Origin: Streptomyces tubercidicus
GTDB lineage: Bacteria; Actinomycetota; Actinomycetes; Streptomycetales; Streptomycetaceae
Direction: 5' to 3'
NCBI RefSeq assembly: GCF_027497495.1
Contig: NZ_CP114205.1
Location: 8,184,001-8,248,000, forward strand
Length of the DNA stretch: 64,000 nt
Both the position numbers and the translations under genes were made by a program. Shown piece after piece: positions 33,985 to 42,667 of this stretch. Each line of letters begins with the position of its first letter. The stretch's first letter is position 1. Below the pieces are notes generated by a model, which was not told the DNA's origin, searched no databases, and worked only from the letters and a program-made list of their open reading frames with translations.

Positions 33985-35169
33985 TCACGGCGTCAAGTCG
34001 AGAAATGCCCAGTGCGCTTGGGGTTGCGCGCCGCTGAGCCATTTCCCGCAGTTCTGCAGGACCGTGGGGCTTGAGGTGATGTGCTGGGTGCCTGTGCCGA
34101 GATCACGTAGAAACCGGTCGATCGGCCCGCGCCGGATCGCTGCCGTTCCCGCCCATCGGTGCACCGTCTGGCCCACGTCCTGCACGGTCCACGTCGCGTG
34201 GTTGAGCGCCAGCCTGAGCAGAGTGTCCTGCTCGGTACTCGTCAACTCGCCTGCATCCAGGGTGTTTTCGATACCTCGCCATACCTCCATCGCCCACGCC
34301 CGTGCCGAACGAAGCTTGGCTTCGGCGGTCGCGTACTCCGCGTGGAACTGCGCGGTGTCGACGGCGGCGTTGCGTGTGCCGGATTTGGCCGCGGCGACCA
34401 ACTTCAGCTCATCGAGCAGGCGCCGCCCGACACCGAGCGCCCAACCGGTGTGTCCGATTGCGGACATGTTGACCAATCCGAGGCGGTAGATCGCGCCGCC
34501 GTTGACCGGGTCCGTCGTCGTGGCGAGATACGTGTACGTCGCCGGGACAAGCTCATCGGCGCAGTGGTAATCAATGCTGTGCGTCGCACGCAGCCCGAGC
34601 ACATCCCAGTTGTCGACGAGTTCCACCTGCGACTTCGGCATCGCCAGCACCCGTAGCTCCCGGGTGCCCTCGACCTGGATCGCACTGTGGATATGGGTGG
34701 CGTGCGCCATACCGGAGGCGAACTGCCAACTGCCGCTCACCAGATATCCACCTTCCACCGGGACGGCCCGGCCGGGCCGGGTGCCGTGACCGGCCAACAA
34801 CGCGTGGTCCCCACCCGCGACATCCGGGAACAAGTCGGCCGCCGCAACGGCATCGAGATAGGCCGCGGTGGTGCCGGTCGTCAATTGCAGCGCCATCGTC
34901 GTCCAGCCGGCCGCGGAATCGTGGTAACTGACCCGCTCGACTGTCTCCATCAATTGGCGTGGGGAGAACTCATAGCCGCCGAGGCTTCGCGGTAGTGCGG
35001 CCCTCACGACCCCGGCGCCACCCAGCAACGCCCGCGCGATGTCCTCGGTGAGTCTGCCGAGTTCCTCGGCCGCGTCCGCGTCCGCCTCAAGTGCCCCGCT
35101 GAGTGCGTCAATCCGCTCAAGCATCGCGGGAAATTCCGGGCTGACGTGCAATTCGGTCGAGGCCGCCAT
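33985..35169 (-). CDS. Acyl-CoA dehydrogenase-fold flavin monooxygenase/hydroxylase
   Basis: A 394-residue protein of the acyl-CoA dehydrogenase superfamily, in the branch that contains two-component flavin hydroxylases (HpaB/HsaA/IacA-like) rather than true dehydrogenases. Features: LGRLTEDIARALLGGAGVVR and PRSLGGYEFSPRQLMETVER (N-terminal helical domain), FASGMAHATHIHSAIQVEG and VDNWDVLGLRATHSIDYHC (central beta domain), and a C-terminal helical ACAD domain with RRGPIDRFLRDLGTGTQHIT. No glutamate typical of acyl-CoA dehydrogenase catalysis is evident at the usual place. It would need reduced flavin from a partner, possibly the reductase domain of the nearby StyA2B. GAGGAG precedes ATG 35169. 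It probably hydroxylates an aromatic compound. Confidence 0.78.
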   Translation of the reverse strand: MAASTELHVSPEFPAMLERIDALSGALEADADAAEELGRLTEDIARALLGGAGVVRAALPRSLGGYEFSPRQLMETVERVSYHDSAAGWTTMALQLTTGTTAAYLDAVAAADLFPDVAGGDHALLAGHGTRPGRAVPVEGGYLVSGSWQFASGMAHATHIHSAIQVEGTRELRVLAMPKSQVELVDNWDVLGLRATHSIDYHCADELVPATYTYLATTTDPVNGGAIYRLGLVNMSAIGHTGWALGVGRRLLDELKLVAAAKSGTRNAAVDTAQFHAEYATAEAKLRSARAWAMEVWRGIENTLDAGELTSTEQDTLLRLALNHATWTVQDVGQTVHRWAGTAAIRRGPIDRFLRDLGTGTQHITSSPTVLQNCGKWLSGAQPQAHWAFLDLTP

Positions 35170-35656
35170 GGAGGGTTGCTCCTCGCTGTCAGTATTGAGT
35201 CAGCGTCACCATAGGGGAGAAAGCGTACGGTTCCTCGGCCTGCTCAAAGAATTCCCGTGCTGAGTCGGGGTGTGACAGGCAGCCGTCGCCGCAAGAAGGA
35301 CCCAGCGGTTCTGCCGGCCGTCGCTGCAATCGAGCGCCGGCTCACCGGAGCGCTCCGGCGGAGCCGAGTTCGTCCAGGACCAGACGATGCAGCGCACGCG
35401 CTGCCGGCAGCCGTCGCCAGCGCCGGACGGGAGAACGTGGCGCTGTCGGACGGCGTGGTCACCGTCGTTGGTTCAAGGTGCGGATCAGCTCGCGGTCCGC
35501 GTCACCTGATCGTGTACACGATCCGTGACGTGGACTTCTCGATGACTTCTTCCGCTGATGATCGAAGCGCGACTGAGCCGTCCGAAGACGTCTTCTGTCT
35601 GTGTCCTTCGGCATGCCCGGTCGCATGCACTGTCCGCTCAAGAGAAACGGCTCATC
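35170..35656. other. Region upstream of the urease operon
   Basis: About 490 bases with no supported gene. Open frames exist but show no motif. The stretch should hold the urease promoter and the divergent promoter of the acyl-CoA dehydrogenase-fold gene. A 16-base perfect palindrome at 35508-35523 is its most striking element. Confidence 0.45.
35508..35523. promoter_or_regulatory. Perfect 16-bp palindrome upstream of urease genes
   Basis: GATCGTGTACACGATC is perfectly symmetric. It is flanked by GTCAC (35501-35505) on the left and GTGAC (35525-35529) on the right, so the symmetry extends over about 29 bases with small gaps. It lies about 135 bases before the ureAB start codon. The size and symmetry fit an operator for a dimeric repressor. 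Confidence 0.5.
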
Positions 35657-36466
35657 GTGCATTTGACTCCGCACGAGCAGGAGCGCCTGCTGATCCATGT
35701 GGCGGCTGACGTGGCGCAGCGGCGCCGCGACAGTGGGCTGCTCCTCAATTACCCCGAGGTGATGGCCCTGTTGACCGTGCACGTCTTTGAGCAGGCGCGC
35801 GCCGGCAAGACAGTCAGCGACATCATGGACTCGGGCCGGCAGTTGTTGAGCCGGGGCGAGGTGATGGACGGCGTTCCGGAGATGATCAAGAACGTTCAGG
35901 TGGAGGCCACCTTCCCGGATGGCACCAAGCTGGTCACCATTCACGATCCCTTCCCGGAGGCGACAGAGGAACCCGATGTGTACCCGGGCAAGGTCGAGCA
36001 CCCCCGGCCGCCTCGCAAGCCGGACTGCCCGGTCGACTGCGACGGCGACAGCGGCGACGACTCGTCCACGTGCTGTGACAAGTGCCGGGAGGCGGAGGCC
36101 GCGTCTTGGTACAAGGCGATTGAGTTCAACGCAGACCTACAGGAAGACGCCACCACGCTGCCGGGCGTGGGCAGGACGAGGGTCAGGGTGAAGAACATGT
36201 CGGACCGCCCCATCCAGGTCGGTTCCCACTATCACTTCGCCGAGGTCAACCCGGGGCTGAAGGTCCTCAGGGTCGAGGTCCCTTCCGGTCCGGAGCTGGA
36301 GCCGCCCCAGGAGCTCAAGGACTGTGAGGCGGCGCGGATGCGGCGGCTGAACATCGCCGCGGGTACGTCTGTGCGCTTCGAGCCGGGCGACGAGTGCTGC
36401 GTCGAGTTGGTGGAGATCCGGGGAGACCGACAGGTCAAGGGACTGCGCGAGGAGACACACCAGTGA
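35657..36466 (+). CDS. ureAB: Fused urease gamma/beta subunit with cysteine-rich linker
   Basis: A 269-residue fusion. Residues 1 to about 98 are the gamma subunit UreA: HLTPHEQERLLIHVAADVAQ, GLLLNYPEVMALLTVHVFE, GVPEMIKNVQVEATFPDGTK. Residues about 160-265 are the beta subunit UreB: VRVKNMSDRPIQVGSHYHFA, EVNPGLKVLRVE, RRLNIAAGTSVRFEPGDE. Both are parts of the nickel urease that splits urea into ammonia and CO2. The linker (about 110-150) is unusual: a Pro-rich part and then CPVDC and, 11 residues on, CCDKC, five cysteines that could bind a metal. The GTG 35657 start places the gamma motif at the N terminus; the frame is open from 35558. The stop overlaps the ureC start. Confidence 0.9.
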   Translation: MHLTPHEQERLLIHVAADVAQRRRDSGLLLNYPEVMALLTVHVFEQARAGKTVSDIMDSGRQLLSRGEVMDGVPEMIKNVQVEATFPDGTKLVTIHDPFPEATEEPDVYPGKVEHPRPPRKPDCPVDCDGDSGDDSSTCCDKCREAEAASWYKAIEFNADLQEDATTLPGVGRTRVRVKNMSDRPIQVGSHYHFAEVNPGLKVLRVEVPSGPELEPPQELKDCEAARMRRLNIAAGTSVRFEPGDECCVELVEIRGDRQVKGLREETHQ

Positions 36467-38496
36467 GCAACAACCAGACCACCCTGTCGAGCGGCAGGTC
36501 GGCGAGTTCCCCGGAGAACTCGGCGGCGAGCAACGTGCTGAAGCGGACCGAGTACGCCACTCTGTACGGGCCCACCACCAAGGACCGCGTCCGCCTGGCC
36601 GACACCGCTCTGACCGTCGAGATCGAGGCTGACTGGAGCGGCGGGCCGAAGCACAGCGGAAACGAGATGATCTTCGGCGGCGGAAAGGTGATCCGCGAGT
36701 CGATGGGCATGTCCCACATCCCCAGGGACGGGGATGCCGAAGGCCGCAAGCCCGTGGACACGGTCATCACCGGTGCGCTGATCCTCGACTGGTGGGGTGT
36801 GGTCAAGGCCGACGTCGGGCTCCGCGATGGTGAGATCGTCGCCATCGGCAAGGCGTACAACCCCGAGACGATGGACCCGATCCCGGACGACGCGTTCGAG
36901 ATGCCGACTCGTACGTCCCCGAGCGACAAGCTGCCGGTGCAGCCGACGAACTTCGTGGTCGGTCCGAGCACCGAGGTCATCTCCGGCAACGGGCGGATCC
37001 TCACCGCGGGCGGCGTGGACACCCACGTCCATTTCATCTGCCCGGAGCAGATCCACGAGGCCCTCGCCTCGGGCGTGACCACGCTCATCGGCGGCGGCAC
37101 CGGTCCCGCCGAGGGCAGCACGGCCACCACGGTGACCCCGGGCGAGTGGCACATCAGCCGGGTCTTCGAGAGCCTGGACGCGTACCCGGTCAACATCGGC
37201 CTGCTCGGCAAGGGCAGCACCGTGAACGCGGATGCCCTCAACGAACAGGTCGACGCCGGGGTCATCGGCTTCAAGGTCCACGAGGACTGGGGGGCCACGC
37301 CCGCTGTGATCGAGGCGGCGCTGGACGTGTGTGAGAGCCGTAAGGTCCAACTGGCCCTGCATGCGGACTCACTGAACGAATCCGGGTTCCTGGACAGCAC
37401 TCGCAACGCCTTCACAAAGGACGGCAAGGAGCGCTCGGTCCACATCTTCCACGTCGAGGGCGCCGGCGGTGGCCACGCCCCGGACATGATCGAGCTGGTC
37501 AAAGAGAGGAACGTGCTGCCCGCTTCGACCAACCCGACCCGCCCCCTGACGGTGAACACCGTCAAGGAACACATCGACATGATGGTGGTCTGCCACCACC
37601 TCAACCCCGACATTCCGGCGGACATGGCCTTCGCCGACTCCCGCATCCGGCCGTCCACCATGGCCGCCGAGGACCTGCTCCACGACATGGGCGCCATCTC
37701 GATGATGTCCTCCGACGCCCAGGCGATGGGACGCATCGGCGAGATGGTCATGCGCACCTGGCAGACCGCGCACGTCATGAAATCCCGCTACGGCCCTCTG
37801 AAGGAGGACCTCGAAAGCGCGAAGGTCCGCCCGATCGCCGACGACACCGACCACTCGCACAACGCAGACAGGCTGATCCCGAACGACAACTACCGGGCGC
37901 GCCGCTACGTCGCCAAGTACACGGTCAACCCGGCGATCACGCACGGCATCGACAGTCACGTCGGTTCTGTGGAGACCGGGAAGCTCGCCGACCTGGTGCT
38001 CTGGGAGCCGAAGTTCTTCGGCGTCAAGATGCACATGGTCCTCAAGGGCGGGCAGCTCGCGTATGCGCAGGTGGGCGACGCCAACGCGTCGATCACGACA
38101 CCGCAGCCCTTCCTGCCGCGGGCGGTCTGGGGCTCCACCGGCCGATCCCCCCTGAGCAACTCGTACAACTTCGTGGCACCGGGAGTGGCCGACACGTTGA
38201 ACTCGCGAGTCGTCACCGTCCAGGACAGCAGCGGGAACGTCACCGAGATGAAGATCGGTGGGCTCGGCCTCACCAAGAAGTTCGTGGACATCTCGACGAG
38301 CATCCGGGACGTCACCAAGGCCGACATGAAGCTGAACGACATGGTGCCGGAGAGTCTCAACGTCGACCACAACAGCTTCGAGGTCACCATCGGCGGTGCG
38401 ACCACAGGGGACGCCCGCACCGAAATCAACGGAGCGACCGTACCGCGCACCTACGTCAGTGAAGTTCCCATGGCCCAGCGGTACTTCCTCTTCTGA
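36463..38496 (+). CDS. ureC: Urease alpha (catalytic) subunit, enlarged variant
   Basis: A 677-residue alpha subunit, about 110 longer than classical UreC. All active-site motifs are present: GGVDTHVHFICPEQ (nickel His pair), GVIGFKVHEDWGATP with carbamylated Lys271 and its His, LALHADSLNESGF, IFHVEGAGGGHAPDM, the flap MVVCHHLNPDIPADM with Cys-His, SSDAQAMGRIGE with the nickel Asp, and the family end MAQRYFLF. Extra sequence lies at the N terminus (about 28 residues), after KAYNPETMDPIPDDAF, before DNYRARRYVAKYT (a stretch with DTDHSHNAD) and near the C terminus (VTVQDSSGNVTEMKIGG). The GTG start overlaps the ureAB stop. This is the second, divergent urease type known from some Streptomyces. 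Confidence 0.92.
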   Translation: MSNNQTTLSSGRSASSPENSAASNVLKRTEYATLYGPTTKDRVRLADTALTVEIEADWSGGPKHSGNEMIFGGGKVIRESMGMSHIPRDGDAEGRKPVDTVITGALILDWWGVVKADVGLRDGEIVAIGKAYNPETMDPIPDDAFEMPTRTSPSDKLPVQPTNFVVGPSTEVISGNGRILTAGGVDTHVHFICPEQIHEALASGVTTLIGGGTGPAEGSTATTVTPGEWHISRVFESLDAYPVNIGLLGKGSTVNADALNEQVDAGVIGFKVHEDWGATPAVIEAALDVCESRKVQLALHADSLNESGFLDSTRNAFTKDGKERSVHIFHVEGAGGGHAPDMIELVKERNVLPASTNPTRPLTVNTVKEHIDMMVVCHHLNPDIPADMAFADSRIRPSTMAAEDLLHDMGAISMMSSDAQAMGRIGEMVMRTWQTAHVMKSRYGPLKEDLESAKVRPIADDTDHSHNADRLIPNDNYRARRYVAKYTVNPAITHGIDSHVGSVETGKLADLVLWEPKFFGVKMHMVLKGGQLAYAQVGDANASITTPQPFLPRAVWGSTGRSPLSNSYNFVAPGVADTLNSRVVTVQDSSGNVTEMKIGGLGLTKKFVDISTSIRDVTKADMKLNDMVPESLNVDHNSFEVTIGGATTGDARTEINGATVPRTYVSEVPMAQRYFLF

Positions 38497-38609
38497 CCGG
38501 CCCTTACCCGGCCGACGACGCCGTCACCGCGGCCGTGGTCCAGGCAGGCACCTGTGCCCGCCAGGACCACGGCACACATTCCGACCCTGCGAAAGGCAAC
38601 CGCTCGCCC

Positions 38610-39284
38610 ATGAGCCGTGCCGCACTGCTCCTGCTGGCCGACGGCCGTTTCCCCGCCGGCGGGTACGCCCACTCCGGCGGCGTCGAAGCCGCAGTCGCTC
38701 ACAAAGCCGTACACGACATCGACAGCCTCGAAGCCTTCTGCCGCGGGCGTCTGCACACCACCGGACTGACCACGGCCGGCCTGGCTGCCGCGGCCGCCGC
38801 CGGATGCGATCCGCTGCTGCTGGACGATGCCGCCGACGCACGCACCCCCGTCCCCGCGCTGCGCGCCGTGGCCCGCAAGCTCGGCCGGCAGATGATGCGC
38901 GCGGCACGCGCCACCTTCCCGTCCGCCGAACTCGACCGTCTGGCCGCCGAGCGACCCCAGGGTGCCCATCAGCCCATCGTCCAGGGTCTCGCCGCTCGGG
39001 CCGCCGGGCTCACCCCGCAGGACGCCGCCTGTGCCGCAGCGTACGAAACCGTCGGCGGCCCGGCCACCGCAGCGGTGCGCCTGCTCAGCCTCGACCCACT
39101 CGACGCCTCGCGGCTGCTGGCCCGCCTCAGCCCGGAGACCGACACCATCGCCGCGGCCGCCGCCGACGCGGCGGCCCTCGTGGCAACCGAGGGACCTGAC
39201 GCCCTGCCGTCGGCATCCGCCCCGCTGCTGGACATCACCGGAGAGCAGCACGCCGCCTGGACCGTACGGCTCTTCGCCTCCTGA
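38610..39284 (+). CDS. ureF: Urease accessory protein UreF
   Basis: A 224-residue all-helical maturation factor. Family signs: LLLLADGRFPAGGYAHSGGV at the N terminus (UreF starts with LLQLxDSxFPxGxFxHSxGLE), DSLEAFCRGRLHTTGL, GRQMMRAARATFPS, and C-terminal SPETDTIAAAAADAAA. UreF binds UreD and UreG on apo-urease and gates GTP-dependent nickel loading. ATG 38610 is preferred because the motif begins right after it and GAAAGG is upstream; the frame is open from 38535. The gap to ureC is 113 bases, the widest in the operon. No ureE is found between ureC and ureF, unlike many urease operons. Confidence 0.88.
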   Translation: MSRAALLLLADGRFPAGGYAHSGGVEAAVAHKAVHDIDSLEAFCRGRLHTTGLTTAGLAAAAAAGCDPLLLDDAADARTPVPALRAVARKLGRQMMRAARATFPSAELDRLAAERPQGAHQPIVQGLAARAAGLTPQDAACAAAYETVGGPATAAVRLLSLDPLDASRLLARLSPETDTIAAAAADAAALVATEGPDALPSASAPLLDITGEQHAAWTVRLFAS

Positions 39285-39311
39285 ACCCACCCCCTGCCTC
39301 CTGGAGTTCCC

Positions 39312-40007
39312 ATGCACCTCGATCACCCCGTGACCATGCCCCACCGCCACACCTACAGTGCCGAGCCGCAGCGCACGGACGGCAGCCTCCGTGCCTTCCG
39401 CATCGGCCTGGGTGGTCCCGTCGGTTCCGGCAAGACCGCCAGTGTCGCCGCGCTCTGCCGCACCCTGCGCGACGAACTCTCCCTCGCCGTCGTCACCAAC
39501 GACATCTACACTCGCGAGGACGCCGAGTTCCTGCTGCGCGAGGCCGTGCTGCCGCCCGAGCGGATCACCGCGGTGGAGACCGGAGCCTGCCCGCACACAG
39601 CGATCCGGGACGACATCTCCGCCAACCTGGAGGCCGTCGAGCACTTCGACGAGACCCTCGACCCCCTCGACCTCGTGCTCATCGAGTCCGGCGGCGATAA
39701 CCTCACCGCCACCTTCTCCAAGGGCCTCGTCGATGCGCAGATCTTCGTCATCGACGTCTCCAGCGGCGACGACATCCCCCGCAAGGGAGGCCCCGGCATC
39801 ACCACCGCCGACCTCCTCGTCGTCAACAAGACCGACCTCGCTCCGCACGTCGGTGCCGACCTCGCGACCATGGCCGCCGACGCCAAACGGCAACGCGGCG
39901 ACCTTCCCGTCGTCTTCACCAGCCTCACCTCCGACGACGGCATCCGCGCAATCGCCGACTGGGTCACCGGGCACCTCACCCGGTGGCGCGCGAAGGCGTC
40001 GGCATGA
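39312..40007 (+). CDS. ureG: Urease accessory GTPase UreG
   Basis: A 231-residue SIMIBI-class GTPase. The P-loop is GLGGPVGSGKTASV; the metal-binding invariant motif is reflected in VETGACPHTAIRDDISANL (the usual CPH), followed by LIESGGDNL, VIDVSSGDDIPRKGGPGI and the NKTDLAPHVGADL guanine-specificity motif. An N-terminal His-rich segment (HLDHPVTMPHRHTY) precedes the domain and may help nickel handling in the absence of UreE. UreG dimerises on nickel and GTP and hands nickel to urease through UreF/UreD. ATG 39312 has GGAG 7 bases upstream. It overlaps ureD by ATGA. Confidence 0.93.
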   Translation: MHLDHPVTMPHRHTYSAEPQRTDGSLRAFRIGLGGPVGSGKTASVAALCRTLRDELSLAVVTNDIYTREDAEFLLREAVLPPERITAVETGACPHTAIRDDISANLEAVEHFDETLDPLDLVLIESGGDNLTATFSKGLVDAQIFVIDVSSGDDIPRKGGPGITTADLLVVNKTDLAPHVGADLATMAADAKRQRGDLPVVFTSLTSDDGIRAIADWVTGHLTRWRAKASA

Positions 40008-40849
40008 GCTCTGGCGCCCAACTCGCCGCAACCGGCTCCCCGTTCGCTCCCGCCGCCGGCATCGAGGAAACCTGCGGACACCCGGACGGTGTGCGTGCCA
40101 CCGCCCGCATCCGCGCCACGTACAACGGACGCGTCACCACGCTCCCGCAACTGCGCAGCGACGGCCCCTTCCATCTACGACGCATGCGCACCAGCGGGAA
40201 GACCGCCAGGGTGGGAATCATCGGCGCGATGAGCGCCCCGCTCGGCGGCGACCGACTCGCCCTCGACATCACCGCAGAAGACCGGGCCGAACTGGACGTC
40301 ACCACGGCCGCCGCCACACTCGCCCTCCGCGGCCCCACCACCGCGCCGGCCACCTACGACGTACGGCTGACCGCCGGGGAGCACGCCCGCCTGCGCTGGT
40401 TGCCACAGCCGCTGATCAGCGCGGCCGACAGCAACCTGCAACAGACCTACACCGTCAGTCTCGCCGCCACCTCACGACTGCTGCTGCGCGAGGAGCAAAT
40501 CCTGGGCAGAGCCAACGAGAAACCGGGCCACCTCGTCAGCCGCATCCGGGTCCACCGCGCCGGCCGCCCGCTGCTCGACCAGCACACCGCCTACGGAGAC
40601 CCGGCGCCCGGCTGGGACGGCCCCGCAGTCCTGGACGGACACCGCGCCGTCGGCCAACTCCTCGTCGTGGACCCAGAGCTGGACGTCAGCCGTGCCCCCA
40701 TCCTCCTCCGCGAAGCGACCGAGGACGGCTGTGCGGTCCTCGCGCCGCTGGCCGGCGGCCCGGCCCTGCTCGCCACCGCCGTCGCACCGACTTCCTCGGC
40801 CCTGCGAGAGCTACTCGACGAAGCCCTCAGACACGCCCTCGGTGAGTAG
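40004..40849 (+). CDS. ureD: Urease accessory protein UreD
   Basis: A 281-residue UreD/UreH protein, the scaffold that binds apo-urease and the UreF/UreG complex and forms the nickel tunnel. Visible family pieces: RVTTLPQLRSDGPFHLRR, GIIGAMSAPLGGDRLALDIT, ARLRWLPQPLISAADSNLQQ, LLLREEQILGRANEKPGHL. The ATG at 40004 overlaps the ureG stop (ATGA), giving translational coupling and a firm start. It ends the operon; the next gene starts about 195 bases later. UreD proteins diverge quickly, and this one is of normal actinobacterial length. Confidence 0.85.
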   Translation: MSSGAQLAATGSPFAPAAGIEETCGHPDGVRATARIRATYNGRVTTLPQLRSDGPFHLRRMRTSGKTARVGIIGAMSAPLGGDRLALDITAEDRAELDVTTAAATLALRGPTTAPATYDVRLTAGEHARLRWLPQPLISAADSNLQQTYTVSLAATSRLLLREEQILGRANEKPGHLVSRIRVHRAGRPLLDQHTAYGDPAPGWDGPAVLDGHRAVGQLLVVDPELDVSRAPILLREATEDGCAVLAPLAGGPALLATAVAPTSSALRELLDEALRHALGE

Positions 40850-41043
40850 TACAGACGGTCCGCAGCCCCTCGGTGGGCGGCGGACCACATCGCCGGGCCA
40901 GTCCGTGCGGCCCCTTCGGCTTCGCTGCCATCTTCAACTGAACGCAGCGCTCGGGCACGGCACCGACTCCGGATTCGGCGCCCTCTGCGTAGGTATCTCG
41001 AAGACTGTGCACAACTTGGCTCCAGTGCCTGGGCTGTGGTCGC

Positions 41044-42381
41044 ATGGTGGCGATGCTCTCCAACGAACCTTCCGCAGACTCCAAGGCGCGGGTACCGGCG
41101 AGCCGCGCTGCCCAGGACGACCCGGCCTCGGACCACCAGGGCCCGGATGAGCCGCCGGCCCAGGGCGGTGAAGAGCCGGACGCCTCGTCGCCCCAGGGCA
41201 ACACCGCCGGCGCCGACTCCGGTAAAGGCCCCGGCAGCGCCGGCACCGCTGACACCGCCGTCACCAGAAACGACACGGACTCGGGCGCCGGCGTCGGCAC
41301 CAGCACCGCCGCTACCGCCGCCAGTGGCACGACCTCGGCCACGGCCACTGGCGCCGACAACAGCGTCATCGGCCCAGCTGGAGCCACAACCGCAGCCGAC
41401 GCAGGCACTGACAACACGAGCACCGGCGACGGGAAGGAGCACCCGCGGACCGAGCGCAAGCCGCGGCGGATCGTGCGGAGGACCGCGAAGGCGGTCGTCG
41501 CGCTGGCCGTCGTTCTTGCGTTTCTTGCGCTCGGGGACCGGTGGGCCGTGCTCTACGCGGAGAACCTGGCGGCGCGGCAGGTGCAAAAGGCGCTGAAGCT
41601 GCGCGCCGAGCCCGAGGTGCACATCGACAGCTTCCCGTTGATCGGGGAGGTGCTCGCGGGCAACATCGGCCATGTCGAGGTCAACGTCCCCGATGTCGAC
41701 GCCGGGCCGGTCTCCGTCGCTCAGGTGAAGGGGACGGTGGACGACATCCGGATCGTCGGCAGCCTGCCGTCCTCGGTCAAGGGCGCGGTGCTGAGCCGGG
41801 TGCGCGGTGACATCCTGCTGGACTTCAAGGACCTGAACCGCGAAGTCGGCGCGTCGCAGATCCACTTGATGCCCGGCCCCGAGAAGAACACCGTGCTGGC
41901 CGGCGGCGACGTGCCGGTGGGCGACAAGCAGGCCCAGATTCGGGGGCGTGCGCAGTTGCAGCGCACCGGGGACCGCGGCCTGCGCATGACCGTGCGGGAC
42001 ACCCGCGTGGTGGTGCCCGGCCTGCTCACGTACATACCGGGCAAGGGCGGTGGCTTGCAGCTGACGGCACCCGTCGCCGACAAGATGGACAAGGGCGAGC
42101 TGCAACAGACGACCGGGAAGCACGTCCTTCCGCAGCAGATGATGAAGGGCCGCGTGCTGGACACGCTCGTGGACCATCCGTCGCTGCTCAAACCCACCGG
42201 CATCGATCCCTCGCTCATCCAGGGCCTGCAAAAGCTCCGGGAGCCGAAGGCCGCGCAGAAGATGGAGTTCTCCGCTCAGCTGCCGGACAACCTGCCGGGC
42301 GACATTCGGCTGCGCGACATCTCCGTGACGAAGAACGGCATTCGGGCGCAGCTGACCGGCAAGGACGTACCGGTGGGCTAG
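41044..42381 (+). CDS. LmeA/DUF2993 family lipid-binding membrane protein
   Basis: A 445-residue protein. Residues 1-130 are low-complexity Ala/Thr/Asp/Ser-rich and probably disordered in the cytoplasm. A basic patch (RKPRRIVRRTAKA) precedes one membrane span at about 147-165 (VVALAVVLAFLALGD). The extracytoplasmic part is a DUF2993 domain: FPLIGEVLAGNIGHVEVNV, GPVSVAQVKGTVDDIRIV, VRDTRVVVPGLLTYIPGKG and KMEFSAQLPDNLPGDIRLRD. In mycobacteria LmeA is a periplasmic phospholipid-binding protein of this family needed for lipomannan metabolism; the role here is unknown. ATG 41044 or 41053 could start the protein; neither has a strong ribosome binding site. Confidence 0.8.
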   Translation: MVAMLSNEPSADSKARVPASRAAQDDPASDHQGPDEPPAQGGEEPDASSPQGNTAGADSGKGPGSAGTADTAVTRNDTDSGAGVGTSTAATAASGTTSATATGADNSVIGPAGATTAADAGTDNTSTGDGKEHPRTERKPRRIVRRTAKAVVALAVVLAFLALGDRWAVLYAENLAARQVQKALKLRAEPEVHIDSFPLIGEVLAGNIGHVEVNVPDVDAGPVSVAQVKGTVDDIRIVGSLPSSVKGAVLSRVRGDILLDFKDLNREVGASQIHLMPGPEKNTVLAGGDVPVGDKQAQIRGRAQLQRTGDRGLRMTVRDTRVVVPGLLTYIPGKGGGLQLTAPVADKMDKGELQQTTGKHVLPQQMMKGRVLDTLVDHPSLLKPTGIDPSLIQGLQKLREPKAAQKMEFSAQLPDNLPGDIRLRDISVTKNGIRAQLTGKDVPVG

Positions 42382-42667
42382 CGAGTTCGTGCATGGCCGG
42401 CGGTAAGGCGTCGAGCTGCTGATCGTCGATCACGTCGTGTGGTGGGGAACGCGTCTCGTGCGGCGAGCATCAGCGACCGGAGGATCACGGGTCTGCCGGC
42501 CAGCGTGATCGCATCCACCGCGGTGCGGACCGTGCGGTCGGACGGCGAGGGCGACGGCCGGTGCCGAGGAGGTACCCGCGGCGAAGTGGATCGGGGACAG
42601 GGTCATTTCCGGGTCGATCGACCAGCCCTCGCCTCGCCCGGGGCCCCGCGGCGTCGCCGTGCTGCTT
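42382..42667. other. Gap with possible frameshifted remnant
   Basis: 286 bases between the DUF2993 gene and the convergent EEP gene. The minus strand carries an open reading GWSIDPEMTLSPIHFAAGTS that continues sensibly (AITLAGRPVILRSLMLAARD) only after a frame change, so it may be an old gene fragment. The family is not recognised. Confidence 0.3.
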
